Shown in pieces: positions 21,961 to 32,485 of a DNA stretch of 35,000 nt (its first letter is position 1; the number at the start of each line of letters is the position of its first letter). The notes beneath the pieces are model-generated. The model saw only the letters and a list, made by a program, of their open reading frames with translations, was not told the DNA's origin and searched no databases. The position numbers were made by a program, and so were the translations under genes. Location of the stretch: the NCBI GenBank assembly GCA_018398765.1, contig JAHBMJ010000333.1, positions 80,001 to 115,000 of the forward strand, given 5' to 3'. The DNA is from Chromera velia. Taxonomy: Eukaryota; Sar; Chromeraceae.

Positions 21961-22723
21961 GGCCCCTTTTGACTGTTTAATTTGGTAACCCCCCTCGATC
22001 CCACCCTAAAGAGTAGAAGGTATACGTCTCCTAAAGGGTGGAAGGTATAGGCCATTACCCTTGCCGGTTCCTAGGGTACAGCACTCTAGGATGGTTACTA
22101 TTTTTTTTTAGTAATTTTAGTACCCCCCCCCCCGTATATATAGATCACCTAGCACTTTAAAAGTGGTGCCAATTGATTGTTTAGCTTAAGTTACTTCTAA
22201 AAACATCTCAAAAAGGTTGAAACACTTTATGGTTTTTGAACAATTGCATAATTTTGATATGTCGCTTCAATATTTGATAAAAAGGCCTCTAACTAAGTAA
22301 CCCGTAACCATTTTTGACCCCTAATAAAAAGTGAGTAACCATCCACTATAAGGTCTTTAAATATATTTTAAACAACTTTTAAACACTTTTTAAGATGGAC
22401 TTTGAATGATGGTTACTGACCCAAAATGACCTCTAACTAAATAACCCGTAACATCACGAAGCGACATGTATTTAACGCCTGTAACCTACTCTAACCTATA
22501 ACATAACGAATAACTCACACCAAAATTTTGTGTTTTTTGGAAGTAATTCGTCAAGCCGCACCTGAAAGATATTTTGTTACTAAAAAAGTAAATGAAATTT
22601 TTATTTTTTTTTGTCATATCAGCTCCAAAATCTAGCATATACACCAGAAGTGCTGCCCCCTAGGCCGGTCCCTTAGGGTGACATAAATTGTAACGCCCCT
22701 CCCCCCACGCCTAACGTAACTGA

Positions 22724-22728
22724 GTTAC
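22724..22728. repeat. Target-site duplication GTTAC, left
   Basis: GTTAC directly precedes the left LTR (TGTTATAAG...) and recurs at 28979-28983 directly after the right LTR (...GTGCTACA). This is the 5-bp duplication normal for Ty3/Gypsy integration. Confidence 0.95.
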
Positions 22729-23015
22729 TGTTATAAGTATTACTACAAACGAATAACGAGGCTTATAAACTTAAGACAGAGAAATCTGCCAGTTCAGTCT
22801 TAGTCTGTTCACTTCATGTATTGAAGACTCACACAACAATCTGGCTGTGACGTTATCAAACAACACTGCCACATGATAGCATGCAGCCTTTCCAATTTTA
22901 GTGGCAGCTAGACATAGGGCGGTCCCGTGACTGGACCTTGAGGCCGGGCTGCGTGCACTATGTGTTATCCACGAAAAGTGCGTCCGTGCCACCACTACTT
23001 CATACAAGTGCTACA
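22729..23015 (-). repeat. 3' LTR of the chromovirus (287 bp)
   Basis: On the plus strand it begins TGTTATAAG and ends GTGCTACA. It matches 28701-28978 with 27 transitions, 2 transversions and one 9-bp indel. It is the 3' LTR because the element codes on the minus strand. Confidence 0.95.
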
Positions 23016-23031
23016 AACGTCCGCCCCCAAG
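23016..23031 (-). other. Polypurine tract next to the 3' LTR
   Basis: On the minus strand CTTGGGGGCGGACGTT directly abuts the 3' LTR. It is purine-rich and correctly placed to prime plus-strand synthesis. Confidence 0.6.
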
Positions 23032-23570
23032 AGACGTATACCCACACACGTTCATTAAAGTGGACACCTCTCTTTGAAGGCCATGTCAAGTCGGTCATTC
23101 ACCTCGCCTCAATCAGTCAGTCTGACTCGATCCAATCCAGGGACCTCGAGAAAAGAGCGAAAAGAGATATGTCATTTGATCAACCGATCGATCGCAAACA
23201 CATCAATCCATACAATGTTCGATCGATTCATGTGCAACAAAAGCATGATACACGAAGATACTGGCATGCAACACGCACGCTTTCTTTACAGTCCGGACTT
23301 GAATGCACTTCTTTTCAATCTGCCCCATCTTACTCTTCTTATTTTGCTCCCCATCTCTCCATTTTCCCTTCATGGACTTATGCATACATTGCACACCATA
23401 CGCAGAGAATTAGATGAAGGGAAGAAAAAAAACGGAAGAAGATCAAAGACATTCAGAGCAGAGAACGTCACACAGTGTGTTGTCTGCTCAACACACACAA
23501 AACGCTTTTCTCTTTCTTTTCTCCTTCTGCCCCTTTTCAAACACAGACTGTCACTTCCTTGTTTGCTTCT

Positions 23571-25054
23571 TCTTGAAGTCCTGGATAGCAGCTTATGCCC
23601 TCTTAAGATTTGCTGCTGGCTCCCAAGACGTGTTCTCCTCTGTATCTCCTTTTCAGTGCACTAAGTAGTAAACCTGTTGCCCCTCTCGTCTCTTGTCGAT
23701 CACCTTTTCCACTTCATACTCCTTCTCCTCAAAACTTGGCAAACACACAGATAGCGGGCTCCGCTCTCCCTCCCTGAACTCATATCGCTTCAGGAAGGAG
23801 ACGTGCAGGACTGGATGTCTTCGAATTACTTTAGGGAAGACGAGCTCATGCGCCATTTCTCCCACTCTGTGCTCAATCTTAAACGGTCCGTAAAACACGG
23901 CCGCCAACTTTCTTTTTTCCCCCCCTAGAAGTTTTTCCCCCTGGAAAAATTTCCAGTACACAAGCACCCAATCTCTCTTCTTGAAGATTTCCTCTCTCCT
24001 CCTCAGATTTGTAAGTCGGGCTACTCTCTCTGTGGCTTGATTCAGTCGGTCTTTCACCTCCTGAAGGATCGCTGTCCTGTCCTTCCACATATCACTTGCC
24101 TGCTTCGATGCATGATGGGGATTTAGGAGAGCTGGGAAAGTTTGAAGCTGTCTGTGGCCACCCCCACAGGCTATTTGATAAGGAGCATGACCAAGCAAAG
24201 GGTGTACGCTCGTTCTGTAGGCAAACTGCATCTCCTTCAGCTGTTCTACCCAGTCTTCCTGATGATCTACCACAAAACACCAAAGCATCTGCTTAATCGT
24301 TCTGTTGTCTCTCTCCGTTTCAAAATTGGCCATCTGTCTTTGGGTGTGCAGAGGTAGAAAAGAGAAGCTTCGTGTCTGCGAGAAAGTGGAGTGTCTACCA
24401 GAAAGCAGAAAGAAAATGCGAGTCTCGATCAGAGACGATTGACTTCGGAAGTCCGTGCTCGCATACCATTTCATCGTAGAACAGCTTCGCTATCTCCACT
24501 GCACCCGCTTCTTTCCTGGTAGGCAAGAACCACACGTACTTGCTGAGTCGGCAAACAACTGTCAGGATGGCATCCATTGTCATCCCTCTGAAGTCCATCG
24601 GAGGAAGAACAGTGATCCAATCCATCAACAAGTCGTCAAACACATCGTTTAGAACCGGGAGAGGTTGCAAAAGACCAGCAGGCTTCTGATTTGAATGCTT
24701 GCTCTGCTGACAGGAGTCACATGACCTCACGTACTTCTGAACAGAAGCCAGCATGTGCAGCCAAAAGAACTTCTCAATCAGTCGAGCGTGTGTTTTGTCG
24801 ACCCCCAAATGCCTACACAGTCGGCTGTCATGATGTTCCCGAATCATCTTCCTCTGGAGCTCTTTTGTTAGAATTGTGAGACGCTCACCCCAGTACAGAA
24901 GTCCATTCCGCAAACTGAAGTGTGCAAGTCGCATGTGAAGGTGTGCATGGTGTGGGAGGGTGGGAGGGTCTCGGGTCTGACAAAAAGGGCACGAGCTCCA
25001 AAAAGAAAGAATTCTAAGCATACGCTGACCTGATGTGCGACAAAATTTCTTCAT
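23571..25054 (-). pseudogene. Chromovirus integrase with C-terminal chromodomain, broken
   Basis: A zinc-binding HHCC region is visible (REHH then CRHLGVDKTHARL, and CDSCQQSK). The catalytic core follows, with aspartates in LLMDWITVLPP and IVSDRDSHF and the glutamate in a TERDNRTIKQML context. The reading frame shifts between 24480 and 24395, separating the last two catalytic residues. The C-terminal part has GPFKIEHRVGEMAHEL and RRHPVLHVSFLKRYE, then a chromodomain start (EYEVEKVIDKR). A TGA at 23653-23655 falls in the middle of the chromodomain. The same frame continues past it with recognisable chromodomain residues (TSWEPAANLK) and a second stop near 23596. Chromodomains steer integration to chromatin with particular histone marks in related elements. 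Confidence 0.9.
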
Positions 25055-25140
25055 ATGGTATCACTTCCACCATCATTCTGACTGTTTCTCCTTCACTTTC
25101 TTTTTCTATCTTAGACCTCACAGGTCGTTGAGAAAGAGCA

Positions 25141-25643
25141 TCAGCCATGACATTCTTCACCGTTCTTCACACCTAGAAGACAGTGAAGTGCGATGCTAAG
25201 ACCATCAAAAAAAAGAATCAATCTCCTCAATCGGTCAGGTACACTCATCAACACTGTTCTTGAGTTGATTGTCTTCAGGCTCTCATGGTCTGACCAAACC
25301 TTGGTAGTGTGACTGATATAAGGGCAAAATGCCTTCACACCAAAGACCACTGCCAGAAGCTCCTTCTCTTGGATCGAATACTTGAGTTCAGCAGCTGTAA
25401 GCTTCCGAGAAGCACAGGAGACAACGCACAGTCCCGCGCTGCTCTCGGATCTTCCTGTATCAAAACAGCTACCAAAGTCGTCCCAGTGGCATCTGTGAAC
25501 AACTCAAAGGGACGAAGAGGATCAGGCACGTAGAGGGTAATCACGTCAGCCACCCTCTTTTTCAGCAGAACAAACGTTGTCTGCTGAGGATCCGTCCACT
25601 CAAACTGAATGTCTTTTTTCAGCAGAATGGTAAAAGGAGCCAA
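25141..25643 (-). pseudogene. Chromovirus RNase H, frameshifted
   Basis: Begins PFTILLKKDIQFEWTDPQQ, then PFELFTDATGTTL, which carries the first catalytic Asp where the family has TDAS. It continues in another frame after about 25350 with VVFGVKAFCPYISHTTKVWSDHESLKTIN. The frame change removes any continuous enzyme. Confidence 0.85.
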
Positions 25644-25768
25644 AATCGCACTGTATCCAAAAACAAAGCGTCAGAACCAGTTGCAGAGCCCAAGAAATAC
25701 TCTCAACTCATGCTTGTCTCGAGGGATAGGCCACTTCTGCATTTTGTTTATTTTTTCCTTCTCTGGCC

Positions 25769-26605
25769 TCACTCCGTTCTACGATACCTAATGTACACCA
25801 TCTGCGGCACAAAAAAATTGCACTTCACAATCTTTGCGTAGTACTTGTGCTTCCTCAACTGAGAGAGAACGTCAGTCAGGTCTCTCTCGTGTTCCTTTTC
25901 GTTGCGCGAGTAGACCAAAATGTCGTCGATCCAAGCGAAAGCGCACCTGTTAAGCAACGGACGAAGAACAACCTGCACTGCCCGCTGGCTTGTCGACGGA
26001 GTGTTGCATATCCCGAAGTTCATCACAAGCCACTCGAAGTTTCCATACCGAGTGGTGAAGGCAGTTTTCGGAATGTTCGCCTCTCGCACTCAAATCTGAT
26101 GAAAGAATTGTTAAAGGTCGAGTCAAGAGAAGATGCGCGCTCCATGAATTCGATCAAGCAGCTCCTCTGCAAACGGCAATGCATGCTTATCTTTGATTGT
26201 CAGAGAGTTTAGGGCTCTGTAGTCAATACACATTCGTAGAGTCCCATCTCTCTTGGCAACAAAGAAAGCAGGAGCAGCATATGGAAAAACGGAGGGTCGA
26301 ATGAATCCTTTCTTGAGATAATCATCCAGCTGTCTCCTCATTTCATCCAACTCTCCATAACTGAGACGATAGGGTGGGCAGGCGGGTGGAGCATGCCCCG
26401 GCTCGAGATTTATTATGAATTCAATGGACCTTTTAGGACGCAGCTCCAGGGTTTCGTTCAGGAAGACATCTCTGAATTGTGAAAGTACCCGTCTTGCTAC
26501 AAAGTATGGAGATAAATCCTTTATCACCTTCTCATACGCCCTGTAGTTGTTCTCCTCAGCTGTGGTCTGAGAATTCACACGCTCTGGAACTGATTTGACA
26601 GGGGC
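25769..26605 (-). pseudogene. Chromovirus reverse transcriptase, stop and frameshift
   Basis: The N-terminal fingers read KRSIEFIINLEPGHAPP, then GFIRPSVFPYAAPAFFVAKR and GTLRMCIDYRALN. A TGA follows GARIFS at about 26122-26120, and the palm continues in a shifted, partly deleted frame with TAFTTRYGNFEWLVMNFG. The catalytic pair is intact in FAWIDDILVYSRNEKEH. Family identity is clear although the gene is dead. Confidence 0.9.
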
Positions 26606-26964
26606 CTGAAGGCTGAAAAAAAGCTTCATTCGGGTCCTTGCATGCCATAAAGAGGGAGTGATGATTCTCAAACACCCTTCCAAGCAAACGCTCTTCCAAC
26701 TCATCAAAATCTGTCTCCTGTTGCTCCTTAAGGAAAAGACACTGCTCTTCAGAGAAAACATACGGATTAGAGGGAAGGGGACGAGGCACAAGCCTGAAGA
26801 TGTGCACCATGGCACCTCGTTGAATTGCTCGTTCAGCTCCCCTGGCAGAAATAGGAGGAGGCATGAACCCACTATATGGATCTTGAAAGTTCCCCTCCAG
26901 TCCCCCAAAGTATAAATAACTGACCTCTGTAGGGAAAAGTCACACTCTTCTCTTTCTAGTTGAT

Positions 26965-27717
26965 CTAAGGGTTATGGGCCTCTAACCACTTCATACCAAG
27001 GAAGATGTCATATTCGTTGTTAAGCTTAGTGAGGATGAACTTCATCTCCTCTTCGTAACCCTGAATGCTTAGCTTGAGTGGAGCTGTGCACTCTATCACC
27101 TGACAGAACGTTTCCTTTCCATCCACCTTCACTGCTCCTTTGCACCCTCTTGGATGTTTTAGGGGCTTGACCGGGAAGTGCCGGGTGTGGCAGAAGTCTG
27201 AAGAGATGAAGAGTTTATATACCCTGCTGTCCAGTAAAACTCTCACCAACGTCCCCTCCAACATCCCCTGAAACCGAATCATTCTCGGCCGAGGCGTCTG
27301 AATTTTATCAACTGCCTTCACAGTAGTGATTACATAGGGCATATCAAGATCCTCTCTTTCAACCACCTGCAGTGAGGGATGATTCGGGGGAAAGGGCATA
27401 TTGTACGCAGGAGCATTCTCATAGCTGCCCTCATCAGGGTAAATGAAGGAAGTACATTGTCTGCCTCCTCTGCCTCCTGATGGTGGAGCAGAATGAGAAC
27501 CCTGTGACTGCATCTGCGATCGGCCACCACCTGTACGACCCTCTGGCCACCACATCATACTCTGATTCCCCCCAAATCCCCGCTGCTGACCTGTGTATGG
27601 ATATGCTCCTTGCATGGGTGGGCTCTGTGATGGACCTCTATTGGCCGAGAACGACTTACGGAGAGGGAATGAACCAGGAGAGCTAGCCAGGAGAGCCCCT
27701 CCTCCCTCTGTTTGCAA
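26965..27717 (-). pseudogene. Chromovirus protease region, altered active site
   Basis: An aspartic protease of the retropepsin type. The active-site triplet expected to be D-S/T-G reads DSR (VRVLLDSRVYKLFIS), and the C-terminal signature YDIFLGMKWLEAHNP is present. The frame ends in TAG at 26965-26967, with a second stop three codons later where the polyprotein should run on. The N-terminal Gly/Ser-rich part links to the gag knuckle by a frameshift near 27710. The change at DSR alone would abolish activity. Confidence 0.85.
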
Positions 27718-28615
27718 AATTTCTCATTTCTGAAACAGCGGTCGGCTCTGTGTCCAGTCTTTTTGCAAATAAAACATCTCTTTTCATCTAAAAGACACCT
27801 CCTCTCTGCTGGAGAGATGTTGTATAGACGACAGACATCGGTTATTTTAATATCTCCTCCGTTCCCTTCACCCTTGCCTTTCTCTTTATGTGGGTTGGGG
27901 TGGGACTCTCCCTTACAAATCACTCCATTTTCTTCCATTCCTTCAGCTAGACAGGCGGCTTCTATCGCTTCTTGCAGCGTCTTTGGCTTCGCTTTACTGA
28001 GTCAGACCTCCTGTTGTCAGGCTGCTGAATCTTTGCGGACAAAGACTTCTTGTAGTGAAACAACACCTCCGCAGTCGTCGTCTCCATCAGCTATGCCGCA
28101 GCGTGCAGGAAATCATCGGAGTAAGTCTCAATACCTTTTAAAGGAAAAAATTTCACTGCATACAGTTCCTTCCTCAAAATTTCCTGCTCCTTCGGGTTTA
28201 CACACTTTTTCCTCAGTATCACAAACAAATCGTTGAGCGTGTTGACGATAATCCCTTGTTTTTCTTCCAAATCCTCAATATAGTTCTGTTTGACGTCGTT
28301 AAGATAGTTGATCACCATATCTAACTGCCTCTCCACAGGCGTTCCGGTCAACCTGAAGTACCTCTTCACCTTGCAAATCCACGAAGTGAGGTGCTTGCGT
28401 TTAATATCGAAGACGTTGGGCTTGTTCACGGTGACAGCTTAAGGAAGAGGGACTCCAACTTTACCACCTGGCACAAGATCCTCCGAAGGATGAACGCAAT
28501 CCTCCATTGGACCATCCTGTGGTGTAGAGGAAGGGGCACTTCTCTGCTTCACAAACGCTGACAGGCTGTGTACTTCTTGCTCAAGTATGTCCAACCTTTG
28601 GAGTGGGTCAGTCAT
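27555..28615 (-). pseudogene. Chromovirus gag with CCHC zinc knuckle, broken
   Basis: ATG at 28615. The frame is interrupted by TAA at 28439-28441 and by TAG at about 28091-28093, and shifts frame near 28000. The capsid-like part (HLTSWICKVKRYFRLTG and following) fits retrotransposon gag. The zinc knuckle CFICKKTGHRADRC (C-x2-C-x4-H-x4-C) lies near 27760. In related elements it binds the RNA genome in virus-like particles. Confidence 0.85.
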
Positions 28616-28680
28616 GACTGTTGTTCCGACTAAACAACACGTTGATTTTGATAGAAACTCTATACATAGCCATTGGTCTC

Positions 28681-28698
28681 AACCACGCTTCTGCTACC
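28681..28698 (-). other. Primer-binding-site-like stretch
   Basis: Two bases inside the 5' LTR the minus strand reads GGTAGCAGAAGCGTGGTT, the right place and form (complement of a tRNA 3' end, which ends ...CC before the added A). Which tRNA primes it could not be settled here. Confidence 0.6.
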
Positions 28699-28700
28699 TT

Positions 28701-28978
28701 TGTTATAGGTATTACTACAAACGAATAACGAGGCTTATAAACTTAAGATAGAGAAATCTGCCAGTTCAGTCTTAGTCTGTTCACTTTGTGTATTAAAGAT
28801 TCACACAACAATCTGACTGTGACATTATCAAACAAAACTACTACATGACAGTATGCAGTCTTTCCAATTTTAGTGGCAGCTAGGCATAAGGCAGTCCCGT
28901 GACTGGGCCTTGAAGCTGGGCCGCGCGCACTACGTGCTTTCCGCGTCCGCACCGCCACTATTTCATACAAGTGCTACA
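28701..28978 (-). repeat. 5' LTR of the chromovirus (278 bp)
   Basis: Plus-strand TGTTATAGG...GTGCTACA, paired with 22729-23015. It is 9 bp shorter because of one deletion. Confidence 0.95.
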
Positions 28979-28983
28979 GTTAC
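28979..28983. repeat. Target-site duplication GTTAC, right
   Basis: Right copy of the 5-bp duplication made by the chromovirus. It also marks where the right end of the host inverted-repeat element resumes. Confidence 0.95.
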
Positions 28984-29843
28984 CAAAAATTTTTAGTACG
29001 TTACCCCTCTTTACTATCCCTCGTCCTTTCATCCGCTTCCATCCTTCTTTTGGTGAATCATTCTGAATCACTCTATTTAGTACTCTATCATTACCGCCTC
29101 ACTCTGCCGCGCGGTCTTCCCCTTTCTCTTCATTTTTTTTTTCTCCGCAGCACCACGGCATTTGCAGATAAACACTGCGGTGTCTAAAAAGCCTGTTTGC
29201 GTATACAATATATTTATTCTGACGTAGCAAACTTTTTAGTCTTGTGAACCTCATTTTTGTTTGAAAATCAACTTCACTTAAGTCGTATGACAATTGCTGC
29301 ATAACAATTGTTGGATGAACGCTTTGTGCGTTCCCCGGCTCTCTGCGACGTAGTCTTGCAAAAAGAGGAACATGAAAAAGCATTCCGGCATGCAGTGCTC
29401 AGACTGACATGACGCCTCGATCATCGAAGGATAATATTAATAAAGGATGAGAACTTTTGTTTGTGCCCCCCTTTCGACGCCGGACTCGACTACGGGAGCA
29501 CCCACCACGATACGTCGGCGCGCAGTGCGCGCCCATATGCATGCATGCATGCCGGCCGTCAATCACGGTCAGGCAATCGATCGACCGATCGACCGTCTGC
29601 ATGCATATATGCAAAGATGGACACACGGACAGATCGGAACTTCCATACCCGCACAACAATGGCACTCTTGGCTGCCCTTGTTCCTCAAACAGTCACACAC
29701 AAGAGCAAAAGACGTGCATTGACAAGCCGAAAATCTGAAATTGCAACCCAAATCCGAAACTCTGAAAACTGCCAGACAGCTATATATATAGAAAGCTTAA
29801 AGGACCAGTTTGCGAATCAACAGAACACTATCGACAGATCAGC
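28984..29843. other. Upstream region of the secreted-protein gene
   Basis: Up to 29007 it is the right terminus of the inverted-repeat element. Beyond that are microsatellites (GCAT near 29537-29552, GATC/GACC near 29577-29594) and a TATATATA motif about 50 bp before the ATG at 29844 that could act as a TATA element. A short minus-strand frame (29099-29383) is listed separately. Confidence 0.45.
29099..29383 (-). CDS. Hypothetical 94-aa open frame
   Basis: A genuine ATG and a 94-codon frame with a basic, helical-looking middle (MRFTRLKSLLRQNKYIVYAN) and an acidic, lysine-rich tail. No domain is recognised and codon use is AT-rich, unlike the spliced genes nearby. It may be chance or a transposon remnant. 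Confidence 0.2.
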   Translation of the reverse strand: MLFHVPLFARLRRREPGNAQSVHPTIVMQQLSYDLSEVDFQTKMRFTRLKSLLRQNKYIVYANRLFRHRSVYLQMPWCCGEKKNEEKGEDRAAE

Positions 29844-31973
29844 ATGATCAAGCAGGCAGCGTATCTCTTTACATGCCTTCTTTTGATTGTCGGTGTCAGT
29901 AGCATCGGTTCCACTGATGATCAAAGCAAGTCTAACCAAAGCTTGCAAACGGGTGGTGGCCAGAAGCGAAAGATGAGACCCGGTGGACTTAAACTGAAAG
30001 CCGTTGCCACCCTCAGCGACGTACAAAAGTTCTGCTCTGACAACTTCACGTACCAATGGTTCCTCACAAATCTTCCTTCGCCATCTGAAGACCATGACTA
30101 CTGGACAGCCATGCGCGGAGGGGCAGAGAAGGACCCTTACGTTGACAAGGACAAGAAGATGGTGATCTTCACATCAACCGGACTTCTCTACTCGAAGGTC
30201 TACCCCGAGATGCTCAACCACGCAAAGATTTTGAAGGCATACATGAGGCAGCCTGAAGGAGTCACATCTGCCTTTGGAATTCCATTGGTGAGCTTTCTTT
30301 TTTGTTTCGCCTTTTTCTCCTGTCTTTCCTTTCATTTCCTTCCCGTGCCTTTCGGCTGAGTGTTCCTTACTTTGCTTGGTTGGCCCTCGTTTTATGATTT
30401 GTCTTCTCTCGGTGCGATGCGTTTACATGTATACGAGCGTCTTTTGTGTGTATGAGTAAATCAACCTGCAGATACCATTAGGCACGCGAAGCGTGCGTGC
30501 AGTCATGTGACACGAAAGACGAAAATTGTAGGAACTTAGAGGGTGCAGTGTGAAGAACGATAAACAGGCACAAGGGCATCTTGTAAGTGTCTAAGTGCAT
30601 GTATGTATATGCATACATATGTATATATACACACATACATATGTATTCTTTCCTGCAGCTGTACGTAGTAAACGGTCTGTACTACGCTGAGGACTACGTC
30701 GATTGCGAGTCCCGCTCTGTGAACGCCAGGGAGGAGACTGATGGAGACTTTTTCGGGTGAGCGCGGGGGGGGATGGGACTTTGTGACAGATGATTCGCAT
30801 AATCGAGACGCCAATTTGAATCCATGGCTGTCTGTACGCGCTGTCTGGAACCTCTTCATATCTTTGTCTGTCAGGGTAGAATGTACTACTAGAGGTTGAG
30901 GGATGATGTTTCAGTTCTATCTGTATATATGTAGATGTACCGTGATTCTGCAAAGGACGATTTGAAAGACCTGGCGTGCACATGAGAAAACATTGGGCTC
31001 ACGTCTGTGAGTGTGTGTGTGTCTACGTGGGTCTCTGTGTGCACGCCTGCTCATCGGTTCCTTACTTTGCTTTGCGTTTGAATTTGCGCGCCGTTGCTGT
31101 AGAAGGCAGGGCTGAAAGAAAAAGAGGAAAAGATGTACAAATGTCGTTCCAGGTCTATTGTGCATGCTGTAATGCACCACACACACTAGACATGAGTGCA
31201 CATTCTTTTGTATGCAATTTTCAACGTGCACAAGTGCATGACTGATCGATCGAAAAAACGGATTGAAACGGTCATTACAAATGGTCGAAGAGATTGGAAC
31301 GAAAAAGATTGTCCCTCACGTTTGCGCGCTTGCACGGAACAATCATTGCATGCAGCTTCATGGACAGCATCGGCTTCACGACCCAGGACGTGGAGGTCTG
31401 CGCTGACAAAAAAACGAACAAGAAATTTTACTTCGACTTCGGCCAGGTGAGGGCCAAATGAAGAGAAGAGGCACTGGACGGACAAACGAAGCTGCCAAGC
31501 CGTTCAAGGGCGTCTGGGTTTCCTTTTGACAAGAGATTGTCTGCTTGATCTTAAAGAGAAGTGAAGGCGACACACGCACATTGAATTCAAACAAAAACAC
31601 ATCGGCACGGAGTTTGCGCATTGCACATACACAAACGCGCATAAGTAAAAGCCGAAGCAACCGATGGGTGCGTGTCCCTTCCTCGGCGAGTGTCCCACAA
31701 CACAACGTACACCTCAGCAAAATGGAGCATCCTTTACGGAATCCAACTTTGTGCTGCCCTGAGCACCCCTTCGTTTGAAAACTGTCCTCTACAACGTCTT
31801 TAACTCAATTGACTGACCAGATTCCTGGCTGGATCGCTTGCTTCCCTAGTTGCTTCCAGTCTGAGGCAATGTCATACCAGTGTCATGCATTACAATTAGG
31901 CCTCAAGGCAAGCTTAATTCTGGTGGTTGAGACCACGGCCGAGATTTTATCTCAAACATACCCCTGCAACTGA
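29844..31973 (+). CDS. Small secreted protein, unknown family, 3-4 exons
   Basis: Exons: 29844-30287, 30659-30756, 31356-31446 and, tentatively, 31821-31973. The first three join in phase with strong donors (GTGAGC, GTGAGC, GTGAGG) and TGCAG acceptors. The ATG at 29844 starts a clear signal peptide (MIKQAAYLFTCLLLIVGVSS). The mature part begins with a polar, basic linker and is then Tyr/Phe-rich with spaced cysteines (C64, C164, C196, more in exon 4), as in a disulphide-bonded extracellular or vacuolar protein. With exon 4 the product is 261 residues. Exon 4 stays open in phase to TGA at 31971 and adds four or five cysteines, but its second half has weak coding character, so the 3' end could differ. 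I do not recognise the family. Exons 2 and 3 are short and the introns long (371, 599 and 374 bp). Confidence 0.65.
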
Positions 31974-32258
31974 ACACCCAAAAAAGCGACCCAATTAAAC
32001 GCCCAATACACTACAGTCTATGCATACTACAACTGCTAAGGTTGTAGGCCTAAACACTATGTAATTAATCCTGTCCTAGATCCTGTTTAGAATCCTGTCT
32101 GTGAATGACACTGAATGTCACTAGCTTGGAAAATTGATTGAATTAATTTTGTACTAAATTTGATGCTATAGATGCTAGCATAAATATGTTATATATATTG
32201 TCTAAGTTATTAAAAATTGAAATTAATTCTAGAATTAATATACAGAAATTAATTAATT
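31974..32258. other. Intergenic, AT-rich
   Basis: AT-rich sequence after the putative stop of the secreted-protein gene. Only AATTAATT-type repetition is visible. Confidence 0.45.
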
Positions 32259-32458
32259 CTAGACTTGATCCCCATACATAAAAAAAAAATTAATAATTTT
32301 AGGCTAAAAACTGAATTAGTTTTTTTATTTTTGTACGTCAGCTGGGCTTTGAGCTTCGAACTTAAAGTGCCTGCTTCAAAAAAATAAATAAAAAAATAAA
32401 AAGTAAAAATAATTTTGGGCAATTAACTTTTTTATTTTTTTACGTATGGGGAGCCTAG
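32259..32458. mobile_element. CTAG-ended MITE (200 bp)
   Basis: Left end CTAGACTTGATCCCCATAC, right end in reverse complement CTAGGCTCCCCATACGTAAA; both run into A tracts. The flanking 8-mers AATTAATT and AATTGATT match at 7 of 8. Non-coding, AT-rich. Confidence 0.7.
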
Positions 32459-32485
32459 AATTGATTTAATTAAATCTAGAATTAA

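Larger units (their letters stand above)
21820..22728. other. Interior of an AT-rich inverted-repeat element
   Basis: No gene. Repeated GTAACCCGTAAC-like words, G/C homopolymers and AT-rich sequence make up most of it. From 21886 it is the left and middle part of the element described at 21886-29007. Confidence 0.5.
22729..28978 (-). mobile_element. Ty3/Gypsy chromovirus, complete structure but inactivated
   Basis: A 6.25-kb element with two LTRs (TG...CA), a perfect 5-bp target duplication, a primer-binding-site-like stretch and a purine-rich tract at the expected ends. On the minus strand the order is gag with CCHC knuckle, protease, reverse transcriptase, RNase H, integrase, C-terminal chromodomain, which is the chromovirus order. 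Every domain is broken by stops or frameshifts, many consistent with single transitions. LTR divergence of about 10% suggests an old insertion, though deamination would inflate that figure. Confidence 0.95.
21886..29007. mobile_element. Inverted-repeat DNA element split by an LTR retrotransposon
   Basis: The left end from 21886 (GGGGCAGCGCACTAAAGATT then TTTGGTAAC) matches the reverse complement of the right end (GGGGTAACGTACTAAAAATT then TTTGGTAAC). Similarity continues for about 40 bp. The right copy is interrupted after GAGTTAC by the retrotransposon and resumes at GTTACCAAAAA. Without the insertion the element is about 0.87 kb. I could not identify its own target duplication, so the outer boundary is uncertain by a few bases. 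Confidence 0.65.
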
